Source: Glossina fuscipes (Eukaryota; Arthropoda; Insecta; Diptera; Glossinidae). Taken from it: DNA of 64,000 nt. A program made the position numbers and the translations under genes. The DNA lies in assembly GCF_014805625.2 (NCBI RefSeq), contig NW_023998433.1, positions 2,714,169-2,778,168 of the forward strand, read 5' to 3'. This document shows, piece after piece, positions 26,901 to 34,805 of the stretch (within the stretch, counting starts at the first letter, position 1; each line of letters starts with the position of its first letter). A model generated the notes under the pieces. That model made no database searches. It was not told the DNA's origin and saw only the letters and a program-made list of their open reading frames with translations.

Positions 26901-29604
26901 GCTTTCGAAAAGGAAGATCTACCGTGACCAATCTGTTAGAGTGTACTTGTCATGTATCCAAGGCCTTTTCTAGTGCTTCTCGCACTGATATCATATACAC
27001 TAATTTTAGTAAAGCGTTAGATTTGGCTATCCATAACGAACTGATTTTCAAACTCCAAGCCTCTGGTTTTCCTTTCTATTTAGTGAGGTGGATAAGCTCT
27101 TATCTGCATAATAGATCATTCAAGGTTTTGTTTAAGTTCATCACCTCGGATGAATTCCCCACGACATCTGGCGTACCTCAAGGCAGCCACTTAGGACCCA
27201 TTTTATTTAATTTATACATATTATTTAATTTACGCCTACGCTCGGTGATTAAATCCAGCCAGTGCTTAATGTATGCTGATGATGTGCAACTGTTTTCTTC
27301 TTTTTTCATAGAATCGCAATCTCATCAGCTTCAAATTGACTTAAATAATTTGGTTGCATGCTGCACGTTGAATTTTATGAAATTAAATCTAAATAAACGT
27401 AAAAAGCTTTCTTTCTCAAGAAGGAAGTCATTCATTACTTAGTATTTCATTGACTCCCACAAGTTGGAGGTTGTCAATTCGTTCTCAGATTTCGGCGTTC
27501 TATTTGACCACAGGTTACGTTTTAACTTACATATTGAGCTCTCGATAAGGAAAGCTAGGTCCGCGCTTCGTTTTATAAAAAGGTGGTCCAAAGAGTTTGA
27601 TGATACCTACATTACCACCCATACTCGAGTATGCCTCGGTTGTGTGGCCTCCTTACTATAGGCGCGTAGATTCAATTGAGTCTGTTCAAGAGCAATTCTT
27701 GCTATTTGCCCTAAGGAATTTGGGCTGGGACCCAATTGCCTCTCTTCCGCCCTACGAAAATAGGTAACTTTTGTTATCCTTACCGTCACTTGAGAAACGT
27801 AGATTTATTCTTGGCGTTTCCTTTTTAATCAAAATAATAAATAGTACTATAGATTTCCCGCATTACTTGGTGAGATAAGCTTTAACGTCCCTAACCGCTT
27901 CTCTAAGCACTTTAGCTTTATTAAGCTTAGTCAATGTAAACACAATTATGAGCGATTTAGCCCGCTCAAAGTTGTTTACAGGAACCTAAACGATGTCTAT
28001 CACTTATTCTCAATAACGGACTCTTTGCTTAATATGCTTGGTTTGCCTATGTCGTACTTAAACTAAGTTGCATTCTTAACTTCTCTTTTTTTTCTTTCGA
28101 AAACTAAAAGATGTTGTTAACGCTGACGCTTGCCAAGCTTATGCATGTTTATAATGATTTAGGTGTTCGCTTGCGATCTTGATCTGTTCTTGTTGTGGCT
28201 GTGCTTCTGGGCTAGCTGTGTACATGCTTTTTTTGTCTTTTTTTCTTTCTTATTTATTTACACATGAATTATTATTTTAAGATACTTCGTTTTATTATAC
28301 TTTTTTCACAACTTCCTATGTATTGTAAGATTTACTATTAAGATTTACTTGAATTTGACTACTAATTTGACTTAGTTGAATTTCATATATAAGCAAATAA
28401 ATAAAGAAATCAATAAATAAATAAACAATGACAATTATATGATCGAAATTACACAGCTCTCGTCATATAGGAACTATAAAGTGATTGAACCATTGATTAC
28501 TTGATAAAAAGTTTTTTTTTCTAACTAACTTATATGCAAAATTTGTGGCCTTCGATACATATTTCTATGCTTTCTTAACATTCGAGAAGTTGAGTACAGA
28601 TGTTCCATTCCATGATGTTCCATGAATCTGTTACAAACTTTACCTCAGTAAATATGAGAGGCTGTGTTCCGCTAAATTGTTTAAGATTTGTCGCGTAATC
28701 TTTTAAGTTAATCAAATCATTTTTGTGCCTTCGCTTCTTGATAGTAGGCGGGGACATCATAATCTCTTCTGGCAAAGTTGAACAATTCAATCGAATCCTT
28801 ACAATCGACTATTTATTAATATTCAGATTTCACAATGCCTAAACCAAATTCACAATTTTATTATTTCCTTCAAGCAAACACAAATTTCACCGTAACGCAG
28901 TAATTAGTAATCTTACCTCCTGCGCCTGCTTCAAATTTTTGTTAGATAAACTAATGTATTTAATATTTTCAATTGCGCTCCACGATTTTTTAAATGAGAA
29001 TTTTTCGGTTTATCTCTTTCAGGGTTTCGACAATGTTTATGATATTTTTTGAAACCAAGTGGATAATAACTTTATTTCTGGAATTACTCTTTGCTAAGTA
29101 AGTTCGAGAAAACTTTAAAAATATATATGGAATGAAATATAAAAATAAATAAATAAAAAACGAAAAAAATTGTTTTTATGTTTTAATGTTTTTACTTTAT
29201 ACAACAATTTCAGCGACAATTATTCCGTTTGCTTGGAATGCTGGAGTTTTTGTAGATTTTTTGGCAGCTGGCGCCTGGCGTTTCCCTACATATTAATCGG
29301 GATTGCTCTGATGATGTGGCCGCACAACCTATGGCTAAGTTATGTAGCTGGCATTTTAATGATTTTACTGGCACTGCTGCGTTTATGTTTAATCTTCCGT
29401 TTCACCAATAACTTCAAAGACGAAGAGTTATTGCCACAATCCGACTTTGACAAGTGACTGTACTTTGAAAATAATTAACAGAATATTTTCACTAAATGTA
29501 TTTTGATCCCTAGAATTGAATCCGATTCAAACAGACGTGATGACGGTTTCGTTGAAATTGTGCCTAGTTTAGAGGAGGAAGAGCCTATCGATGATGTTTG
29601 CTGA
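5832..29604 (+). CDS. TMEM72-like multi-pass membrane protein, five exons
   Basis: The exons are 5832-5931, 22942-23002, 29023-29097, 29214-29453 and 29514-29604. Every junction is GT-AG, the phases match, and they sum to 567 bp (188 residues plus stop). The product starts with an arginine-rich cytosolic head (residues 7-11). Hydrophobic segments lie at about 26-40, 47-63, 101-115 and 119-140, followed by an acidic tail ending DDVC. The order RAFGFITAI, CGVGVDLH, FFETKW, FGSWR, YILIGIAL and WPHNLW resembles vertebrate TMEM72, a tetraspan protein of unknown function; this likeness is from memory. Intron 1 is 17 kb and intron 2 is 6 kb, both full of transposons. If the last 60-bp intron is retained, the protein stops after residue 159 and loses the acidic tail. 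The exon chain is well supported; family membership is less sure. Confidence 0.8.
6201..6684 (+). mobile_element. Internally deleted mariner-like element, 484 bp, TIRs and TA duplications
   Basis: The left end TCGGAAAGTTCTGTTCGTT and right end AACGGACAGAACTTTCCGG are inverted repeats with few mismatches. A TA lies directly outside each end (6199-6200 and 6685-6686), as expected for mariner/Tc1 insertion. Inside, one plus-strand frame near 6478-6600 reads FEKFQLGDFDLSDKPRSE, the helix-turn-helix linker typical of mariner transposases. It is then broken by stops, and the catalytic half is absent. This is therefore a non-autonomous deletion derivative of a mariner distinct from the 1261-bp family in this window. 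Confidence 0.8.
8130..8405 (+). repeat. Dispersed repeat module, also at 19890-20165
   Basis: It shares with 19890-20165 the blocks CTAACG..AGAATGTTTACCACAAATACTA, AATTTGTATAC followed by a G/T-rich step, and GAAGTTTGTTT..TGCGCGTTATA ending GATATTGAAAA or GGTATTGAAAA. It has no coding potential. Copy B of the palindromic-end repeat follows 235 bp later, so the two may be parts of one larger family. Confidence 0.6.
8640..8930 (+). repeat. Dispersed repeat with palindromic end, copy B
   Basis: It contains GACGGAC/AGACAGAC runs, GATGCTAATCAAGAATATAAA, then AAAGGTGGATCTATCTTAAGC and the terminal ATACCCTGTGCCGCAAG then TGCTGTAGGGTATAAAAAG. The two halves of this end pair as a near-palindrome (ATACCCT with AGGGTAT). 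The GACGGAC..ATCAAGAATATA wording resembles repeats found widely in higher flies. Confidence 0.75.
8978..10238 (-). mobile_element. Full-length mariner element, 1261 bp
   Basis: The 29-bp inverted repeats at 8978-9006 and 10210-10238 are perfect and start GTTTGGGGAAAAAG. A TA follows the right end at 10239-10240. The left side has AA at 8976-8977, so one base of the duplication has mutated. The element carries one uninterrupted transposase gene on the minus strand. Length and ends are identical in layout to the copy at 53464-54724. It is inserted antisense in intron 1 of the TMEM72-like gene. Confidence 0.95.
9028..10056 (-). CDS. mariner transposase, intact (342 aa)
   Basis: A cut-and-paste transposase that binds its own inverted repeats and inserts at TA. 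The start was set at MEVNKEK, which opens the conserved helix-turn-helix domain; the open frame continues 68 codons upstream into the terminal repeat but is not protein-like. WVPHQL lies at 116-121. The catalytic triad is D153 (TGDEKW), D238 (HQDNARPH) and D273 (PDLAPSDYHLF). The last two have 34 residues between them, the DD34D signature of mariner. The length of 342 is close to the usual 345. There is no stop or frameshift. Wording such as CIWWDWKGIIYYELLP suggests the irritans/mellifera side of the family, which I cannot settle by eye. P162 and S167 differ from the R/T in the second copy, so intact does not prove active. Confidence 0.95.
   Translation of the reverse strand: MEVNKEKIRYILQFFFDKGENASQAAKIVNGVYGSDTVTANYVQFWFRRFRSGIFDVKDAPRTGRPVVENVDKIGEMIEVDRHVSSRNIAQELKIDHEIVLNHLHKAGFKKKLDVWVPHQLTEKNMMDRISICEALAKRNEIDPFLKRMVTGDEKWITYDNPVRKRSWSKSGEAPQTSRKVLLCIWWDWKGIIYYELLPYGQTLNSDRYCQQLDRLKLAIDQKRPELANRRGVVFHQDNARPHTSTVTRQKLRELGWEVLMHPPYSPDLAPSDYHLFLPLQNFFNDKKLESREDCENRLLEFFANRDQDFYERGILKLPFKWQQIVQQNGAYLTQIGQFEAC
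12905..13520 (-). repeat. Dispersed repeat with palindromic end, copy C (long form, reverse)
   Basis: Read on the minus strand, it matches copies D and E over several hundred bases. That includes the inner block around 13215-13440, whose 89-codon open frame is therefore repeat sequence, not a gene. Its 3' end near 13005-13060 runs into TAGTCGG..CCGACTA at 12975-12996, which resembles the start of copy E. A second unit seems to begin there. Confidence 0.7.
14080..14625 (+). repeat. Tandem repeat, about 156-bp unit made of two related halves
   Basis: The word TAGTACAATA recurs at about 14125, 14281, 14438 and 14593, spacings of 156, 157 and 155. Each unit contains two diverged halves of about 78 bp, both with an AATGT(T/A)CA..GG(A/T)ACA..GGTT(A/G)TTAAACAAT core. 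The array is therefore a dimeric higher-order repeat with roughly 3.4 units. The last unit is the most diverged. No coding potential is seen. Confidence 0.9.
15590..16130 (+). repeat. Dispersed repeat with palindromic end, copy D (long form)
   Basis: The long inner block (CCATTTTCAATAGTATTCATCC, ATTTCATCAAAATATCTCAAAAA, TTGCGGTCGACAGGTTGAA) matches copies C and E. It ends in GTACCCTGTATCACAAGTGG at about 16078-16097. Part of the TTAAGCCCTTCTG core is missing, an internal deletion relative to the other copies. Confidence 0.7.
17100..17815 (+). repeat. Dispersed repeat with palindromic end, copy E (longest form)
   Basis: This starts with ACAAGTAAGAACATTATAGT, then CGGGCAAGGCCG, a short inverted repeat. 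It continues through the inner block shared with C and D, and ends with TTAAGCCCTTCTGCCTGTTA and CCCTGTTCCACAAGTGGTGT. It gives the best view of both ends of the family, about 0.7 kb. Open frames inside on both strands lack protein features. Confidence 0.75.
19437..19655 (+). repeat. Dispersed repeat shared with 54727-54902
   Basis: Read against the minus strand of 54727-54902, long near-identical blocks are seen: AGTGAAAATATTAAGTTGAT, AAGAAAAAAGCAAGATGCCG, TTTGTTTGAAATGTATTAAT and GAAGAAGCAAAGGAAATA. This copy has about 50 bp in the middle that the other lacks. A frame across it reads KCIN..LRKD..VSTKEYKLLKKQRK in both copies, which may be a remnant of an element's ORF. The family was not recognised. 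Confidence 0.8.
19890..20165 (+). repeat. Dispersed repeat module, partner of 8130-8405
   Basis: It shares AATGTTTACCACAAATACTA, AATTTGTATACC, GAAGTTTGTTTGTGCGCGTT and ATTGAAAA with the module at 8130-8405, in the same order and orientation. No coding content was seen. Confidence 0.6.
21740..22115 (+). pseudogene. mariner transposase relic, N- and C-termini fused by deletion
   Basis: The N-terminal part reads MGSQGERIRHILF, then, after a frame change, KTAAETYVETYAVY..TVTERTCQN and PLPRSGSPNTIDSDRL. These are the helix-turn-helix and linker of a mariner transposase. About 50 bp later the frame jumps to FPEKWQLIIEQNGNYVT and a stop, the usual mariner C-terminus. The DDD catalytic core between them is missing. 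Stops and frameshifts mark it as dead. It is a different lineage from the 1261-bp copies. Confidence 0.8.
22942..23002 (+). CDS. TMEM72-like gene, coding exon 2
   Basis: A pyrimidine-rich tract and CAG precede 22942, and the donor GTAAGT follows 23002. The 61 bases encode the end of helix 1 and the start of helix 2 (CGVGVDLHLHGYTIGLILL). The exon is too short to stand out as an open frame; hydrophobicity and matching splice phase support it. Confidence 0.75.
23510..23930 (+). pseudogene. Possible gypsy-like retrotransposon RNase H remnant
   Basis: Joining frames by eye gives KGHSYLKSELYVIEK, then PLTIDC, then KLNPWIKFCDFW. These mimic the order found in gypsy RNase H domains: an HSYELE..AVV-type helix, a TDC aspartate strand, and a xLNPRIARW block. 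The frames are shifted and contain stops. No RT or integrase neighbour was found, so this is a weak call based on pattern order only. Confidence 0.35.
25720..28440 (+). mobile_element. LINE copy 1, internally deleted non-LTR retrotransposon
   Basis: It is collinear with the better copy at 34620-39080. The ORF1 start is at about 25890 (ACATGGACTAT), followed by a zinc-finger remnant up to about 26010. The sequence then jumps by about 1.3 kb into the endonuclease region (AAGTGGCCAAGC..GACTTCAATTTGCC). A second jump of about 360 bp occurs near 26222 (AAGACAATTAAATAT). The RT and the 3' end follow, and an (AAATA)-type tail ends near 28430. It lies inside intron 2 of the TMEM72-like gene. Confidence 0.85.
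26621..27775 (+). pseudogene. LINE reverse transcriptase remnant (copy 1)
   Basis: The main open part, to 27442, carries LIPIHKSGSRH, GIAKLSVLPKLFERI, the degenerate TNFSKALDLAIH (TDLSKAFDMVDH in copy 2), SGVPQGSHLGPILF and MYADDVQLF, which contains the catalytic ADD. Beyond 27442 the frame is broken. Pieces matching SKARSALGFIKRWSKE and the C-terminal region continue in other frames to about 27775. It cannot make a complete protein, since the endonuclease is deleted and stops interrupt the frame. Confidence 0.85.
29023..29097 (+). CDS. TMEM72-like gene, coding exon 3
   Basis: Seventy-five bases between TCTTTCAG and the donor AA|GTAAGT. It encodes the rest of helix 2 and a hydrophobic stretch containing FFETKWIITLFLELLF. 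The phase is 2 in and 2 out, joining exons 2 and 4 without a stop. Confidence 0.75.
29214..29453 (+). CDS. TMEM72-like gene, coding exon 4
   Basis: Acceptor CAATTTCAG at 29205-29213. The exon encodes a cysteine-rich loop (CLECWSFC) and two hydrophobic helices around WPHNLW. The donor AA|GTGACT at 29454 removes a TGA that would otherwise end the frame four bases later. Confidence 0.8.
29514..29604 (+). CDS. TMEM72-like gene, terminal coding exon 5
   Basis: After the acceptor GATCCCTAG, 29 codons read IESDSNRRDDGF then an acidic run to DDVC and TGA. The joined reading frame has a total length divisible by three. The exon gives a charged cytosolic tail, typical of the end of a small membrane protein. 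Confidence 0.7.
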
Positions 29605-29698
29605 TGATGACGATATTATTGTTATAGTTAAATTTTTTTTTTATTGATTTCTCTTGTAATCAAATACTTTACTTGTGCTACTTTTTAAGTTTTTCTCT

Positions 29699-29875
29699 AT
29701 CCGCCTGGGTGGCCGAGTAGGCAAGAGTCGCGACTAGCAACTCAGTGGTCGTGGGTTTCGAATCTCAAGTGCGGTAGAGTTTTTAATAAAGGCCGATAGC
29801 CTTCGATGCTAGTGCTTTTAAGAGTTTAGTCTTCGAATTTATTTCTCTGGCGAAATTAATAATAATAATAATAAT
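29699..29875 (+). repeat. tRNA-derived SINE with 12-bp target-site duplication
   Basis: The head has a Pol III box A, TGGCCGAGTAGGC (29710-29722), and a box B, GGGTTTCGAATCTC (29753-29766), at tRNA-like spacing. TGGCCGAGT is the wording of tRNA-Ser/Leu. CCGC at the start can pair with GCGG after box B, as in an acceptor stem, and CGACT with GGTCG. A non-tRNA body (CGATAGCCTTCGATGCTAG, TTTCTCTGGCG) and an (AAT)n tail follow. The element is flanked by perfect copies of AAGTTTTTCTCT (29687-29698 and 29876-29887), proof of insertion by LINE-type retrotransposition. It begins about 95 bp after the stop codon of the TMEM72-like gene, on the same strand. Confidence 0.92.
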
Positions 29876-29996
29876 AAGTTTTTCTCTCAAGTATTCAAAG
29901 GCATTCTCTCCAAGTTTTTTATGACTAATGGTGTTTTGCTTCGCATTTTTACTAAACTTATAAATTTACAATATATAAAGAATTTGTTTTCTAAAA

Positions 29997-30002
29997 AATA
30001 AA
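29997..30002 (+). terminator. Candidate poly(A) signal of the TMEM72-like gene
   Basis: AATAAA 393 bp after the stop codon. Using it would place the SINE at 29699-29875 inside the 3' UTR. Confidence 0.45.
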
Positions 30003-30009
30003 CTTTTGG

Positions 30010-33000
30010 AATTATCCTCGTAAACATGGCGAAAGTTTTTATTCAACGCATTCACCTTCATGCATGACAAAGAGAAAGAGGAGATTAAAAGCAGCTTTGG
30101 CGAGAGTCTACTAGTGTTCACCTCTTATGTGATGAGATCTTTTAATACCCAAGATTTCAAGTAAGTATGTAAACATTACTTGTTTCCATGGTAAGTACAG
30201 GGAATTTCAATGGGCCGAGTGAGAATATTTCAGTGACGATATACTTATCACTAAAGGGCCAAAGATATATTCATTTTGTTGGAACGTTTGCGACGCCCAG
30301 AAGGTAGCTTCAGATATCCCACAAATCCTCAATCGATTTATGTCCGCCTGCGTAATATCCGTTATAAAGATTCACCTTGCTGCAGAAATGAAGCTGTCGA
30401 CTTCCAATTTGGCAGAAACATTAGAATTTCTTGCGTGCAAGTTAGTATTGAAAATAGGCCAATTGCGGGAAGGGCATGCCTGCAGTTCCTCGTAAACTGA
30501 AAACTCCTCTCTTTTTCAAAAGAAAAAAAGAAGTCTTTTTGCTTATTATTAATAAACTACAACAGATAAACCCAAGAAATTTATGCGTATATTCCATGGA
30601 CGATGTATAAACCCTACTATGTATATAAATTCTTAGTCAGTCACAAATTCTCAATGCACAAAGGCATATCCATCTGGCCGTCTGCTTAACTATGTCGTAT
30701 CGGTGGTAAACATTCTCCCGTTCGCATATAGATATCGCCTACAAACTTGCAAAAGAACTGTAATATGAGGTTTTAGATTAGCAGTCTCGTTGAATTTTTT
30801 TTTCTTAAAAAATAATGCAGCCGTGCTTTGATAGGATTGTTAAGTTGTCGCACGAGAAAAAGTTTAACGGCGAGAGATGTGTTGACGCCATTTTTGTCCT
30901 GTTTCTTTGGGTTGGGCTTGAGATTCGTTACGGGTGGAGCAGAACTGCAATTGAAATAAAAGGGGTTGTTGGATTTTTGTGACGGATAAAAGAAGAAGAA
31001 GTTTTTGGGTTTAAGAAAATGAAAAAAATTGAAAGTTTGATGGTTTTGATGTGTGTCAGGAAGAAAAAATAATTAATTTAAAAATAGAAAAGAAACAAAA
31101 AAATATTAAATAAAGGAAAGCAAAAGATGCAGTGCTAATTTAGTGAAAATTTCGATCAAAAGTTTTAATATATATACATTACACTATAATTGAACGTAAC
31201 ATTAAGCGCAAAGGAAGCCTAACAAAAATAAAAGGATTATTGAAAATAATAATTAAACTTAGGTATTTAAACAATATGCAATTAAAACTACTAAGAATAA
31301 ACATGGCTAAGTATTCTTGACAATAAGCATTTTGTTTGCCTTTTTATAAAATCAAAATCTAAGGACGATTAACATTTTGTGTGGCATTGACGTTGTGTTG
31401 GACATAAATTTTATAAAATCAAGACCGTTTAGAACATATTGAATGCAGAAGTGGCTATTTTAATTAATTATGATTGTATGTGTGGCAAGAAGATTAATAC
31501 ACCAGAGTAAATGTGGAAACAGAAAACTTAAGGGATTAGAAAAATAAAATTTTTTCTAAAGTGAATCAAGAGAAAAACAACAAAGAAAATTTTATGTGCT
31601 AATAAGAAAGAGTAAAACAAATTTTGTTAATAGGTAATTCATAAACAAACGTGTATGAATTCTTCTTAAGTAAAGAATAGCCTGAAAGAAAAATAAAACA
31701 AAAATAAACTAATTCCTAAAAAAAAAAAAATTTGTAATGAAACTTTTTTCTTCTTTTGCTACTGTATGCTATATTGAGAAAGATGGAAAAAGACAACGTT
31801 AATCATAAAAATGCAGATTTATAAAAAACACCGCAAAAACGTCGCAAACTGAGACCTACTTTGGATGAAGTTTTTTAAAACACAAAATATATCAAGAATT
31901 GCACGCCAAGTTCTTGCAAAGGAAAGTACAATTTAGACGACGGCGACCAATGGGGTGGTGATACTGTCATGGTAAAAATGTGCCAAGAAGTGGGAGCTGG
32001 TTGTTGTTAAGTTATCAAGGATTATTGACATGTTGAATTTGAGTCGCGTACGTCAATTACCTTTACTAACTCAATTTTCTTTTTGTGTTTGTACCGCGTA
32101 AGGAGTATATTTGTATTGACGTGTCTTAACAGCACGGGATTTCCTAAAACTTATTAATACTTAAAGTATTTTATATTATAGATTATTACTCTTAAAAATG
32201 TGCTAAGTTCTTTTTTTGTAATGAAAAGAAAGTACATTGAAAGTGGTCTTTGGACCTAAGTTACAGATCTCCCACAAACTTTTTTTTAAGCCATAGGGAG
32301 ACCAACAGGCAGGATGGCACTAGGATCCTCGTTTACTTCGGCTTCATCTGTCCGCTTATTCGATAAGGGAAAAGTACGTGCAATTTCTTTGGTTGTAACT
32401 GTTCTAGGAGTGTCCATGAGCAAAGATATAGAACCCCTTTTACATCTCACGAGCTCAGCTAAGACAGCTACGCATAACACATAGGCCTCTATTCTTCTTA
32501 TAGTGGCACTGTAAGGTTGTCCTAAAATGTTTTTGGATAACATCTTTACATGCAAGAGGACGTAAGTACACTTACCACTAGATTGGTTAGATAAAATTGG
32601 TGTACTGGTGTGGTTTCACAAAATTAAGTATAGTAGACACACACACACTCCGGGTTACACAGAAGTGGCGTCCAGCGCGTGGCCGGAACATTAACGTAGG
32701 GGCACATGGTTACAACAGATATCTATGCGGCAAAAACTAAAAACACCTTTGCTTTCCGTCTTTTTCCGTGTACGTAACGATCACTACTTACTTCACTTAA
32801 CCGAAATCATTCTTTTCTTTTTGCCTTTTAGTTCATTATGCAAACAATAGGAGGAGTGTATATATAAACAATAGTTTATGTTGCGTTTAACTTCAATATG
32901 ACTTTCATAGCATTGTTGTCATCCAACGGCGGTCTTCAACTTTCCTTCCATTTGAGTACTAGTAATGATGTTCATCTCCTTTCTTCTTCACACATAGACA

Positions 33001-34600
33001 TGCAGAATCATTGCTTTTACTTACTTCGCTACTAGATTTAGCACATTTATTATCTCATTCATACTAACGGAAAGTATATAATTATTATATACATATTTTG
33101 TTTTTCTCATTTAGTAATATATAACATATATATTTTTTTTTATTTTATCTCTCTTTATTCCTTTTTTTTTAACTCATCTTGGAATTTTATAACCTACGTT
33201 TTTACTTTTACTTATTTATCGTACTTTTAATTTTACTCGTAAAATTTAAGTTATTCATTGTGTCTTTTAAAAATTATTGTTGTGAATTTTTTTTTTTTAT
33301 CATCTGGTCTTCTTTTCTTTTTATTTTGTACGTCTTGACTTTTTTACTGGGTTTTTAATTTTTTGTTTGTAAAACCCAACTCTATATTAGGGTGTTCAGC
33401 TCATCTTGATCATTCTAAATTGTTTCTCCTCATTTTTTTTTCTAAATTTTTTCCTATTCATTTTTACAATGTAAATATGGAAAATCTTTTCAAGGTGAGA
33501 ATTTTCGTAAATCATGTTAAGCTGTTTTTTGTTCCAGTGGCACTTTCAAAAAAAGTTTAAAAAGATTGCACAGAAAATGTTTAGTTCTTTATTTTGTTAA
33601 TCAAGAAATTTAATTTGCTAATCAAGAAATTTTGTCCTTTTTTCTGAAATATTGTTTCATATCTTTTATATTGAAAATCTCCATTTTCACTCCTTTCACA
33701 CCAAATATTTACTTTTCGCAAACCACTAACTAATTCATGTCCGATCCCTTCGTGGTGCTAGCTCCAACTCAAGTGACTCTTCGCTGTTCGACTTTTTTTG
33801 CACTCATCCCTCTCCTTCTTTTTCTGTTTTCTGTCGCCGATTGTCTTGTTCTGCCTCCTAGTATTTCGATGTTTGTCAATGCTTTAATGAGTATAGATTT
33901 GTAAATAGCGAGACTGATTGCATTATGCAAAACCCATTCTTATGTTACTTAAACGGACTTTAGACTTTTCTCTTTTTATATATAATTCCTCTCCTTTAAG
34001 TACTACAAGAAGAAATTTTTCTATAATTTGTAAACGATAGTGCATGCATATGTTTTTATGTTCAGTAGAGTGTTCGTATTAATTTTCCAGTTCATTTTTT
34101 CCTTTTTTTATCAGCAACTTCTTGAGTTTTTCTTTCCTTTTTTAAATAAATTATCTTAAAATTTTCTTTTATTTTGTTTAATTAATTTTTCTTCTAGACA
34201 CATTTCTTACTTCGTATGATGTTCTTTTTCTTTCCCTTCCTCAAATGGCGTTTATTTTTCTAGGATGCTATACTTGTATTCCTCATTTTTAATTAATCCG
34301 GTTCTATTACTTTCACTTTTCATTTAATCCATTTATTGAAATTCGTCTTAATTATTATAATTCGTCTTAATTATTATAAGTCTGGCAACTCTGTCGCGCT
34401 GTATAGCCGTATATATTTTGTTTCGGCAATTAATATTTTAATTTTTTGTTGAATTTCGTGGCTATTCTGCCTTATAGTGTGTGAATTTATAATATACTTT
34501 GAGAAGAAAGTGAGTGAATTCAAAGTAAAAGAAATATTTTTTCTTTACGCTTTGAATCATTTGAATTTTGCAAACAAAAATTTTGAGCTTTGATATAAAT
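30010..34600. other. Intergenic sequence, possible LTR-element debris
   Basis: No gene is supported. A stretch at 30835-30890 (GTTAAGTTGTCGCACG..GGCGAGAGATGTG) resembles 19165-19200, suggesting a shared old element. At 32666-32682, TGGCGTCCAGCGCGTGG looks like a retroviral primer-binding site. An 89-codon minus-strand frame at 32286-32555 is not recognised. The rest is A/T-rich, with long T-rich tracts from 33100 to 34600. Confidence 0.4.
33740..34030 (+). repeat. Repeat partner of 39220-39480 (possible LTR remnant)
   Basis: The block at about 33924-34005 (TGCAAAACCCATTCTTATG, ACGGACTTTAGACTTT, ATAATTC) matches 39378-39450 (ACAAAACCCACCCTTATG, ACGACCTTTGGACTTT, ATAATTC) in order and spacing. 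The remainder of the block is T/C-rich in both places. The two lie either side of LINE copy 2. Confidence 0.5.
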
Positions 34601-34805
34601 CTCTCTTTTTTTTTTCTTGTTTTCTCTCTCTTTATCTGTTATTTTTTTGCTGTTTGGAGTTTGTGTTGCTATTGATCTCTCGTTACAGTGTCAACCTAAC
34701 AGAGAAGTTTTGCACTAATTGGTTGATAAATTTTTATGTTCAGGATTTTTTTTAGTGATTTGTGTGTCTGTTCTTCATAATCCACAACTGTCTTTTTGAC
34801 AGGAC

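Larger units (their letters stand above)
23003..29022. other. Intron 2 of the TMEM72-like gene (6 kb)
   Basis: It holds a possible gypsy-like RNase H remnant (23510-23930), a fragment with GGACGGACACACC..GATCAAGAATACGG at 24300-24350 related to the fly-wide repeat motif in copy B, and a deleted LINE (25720-28440). The remainder, 24400-25700 and 28440-29020, shows nothing I can assign. Confidence 0.55.

Noticed and set aside
29170..29213. Start of a separate protein at 29170 in the open frame ending at 29457
   Set aside because: A strong splice acceptor at 29213 and the phase-matched upstream exons show that this part is intron.
29701..29775. A functional tRNA-Ser or tRNA-Leu gene
   Set aside because: The stems are imperfect, box B has an extra base, the head is fused to a repeated body and tail, and the whole is flanked by a target duplication.
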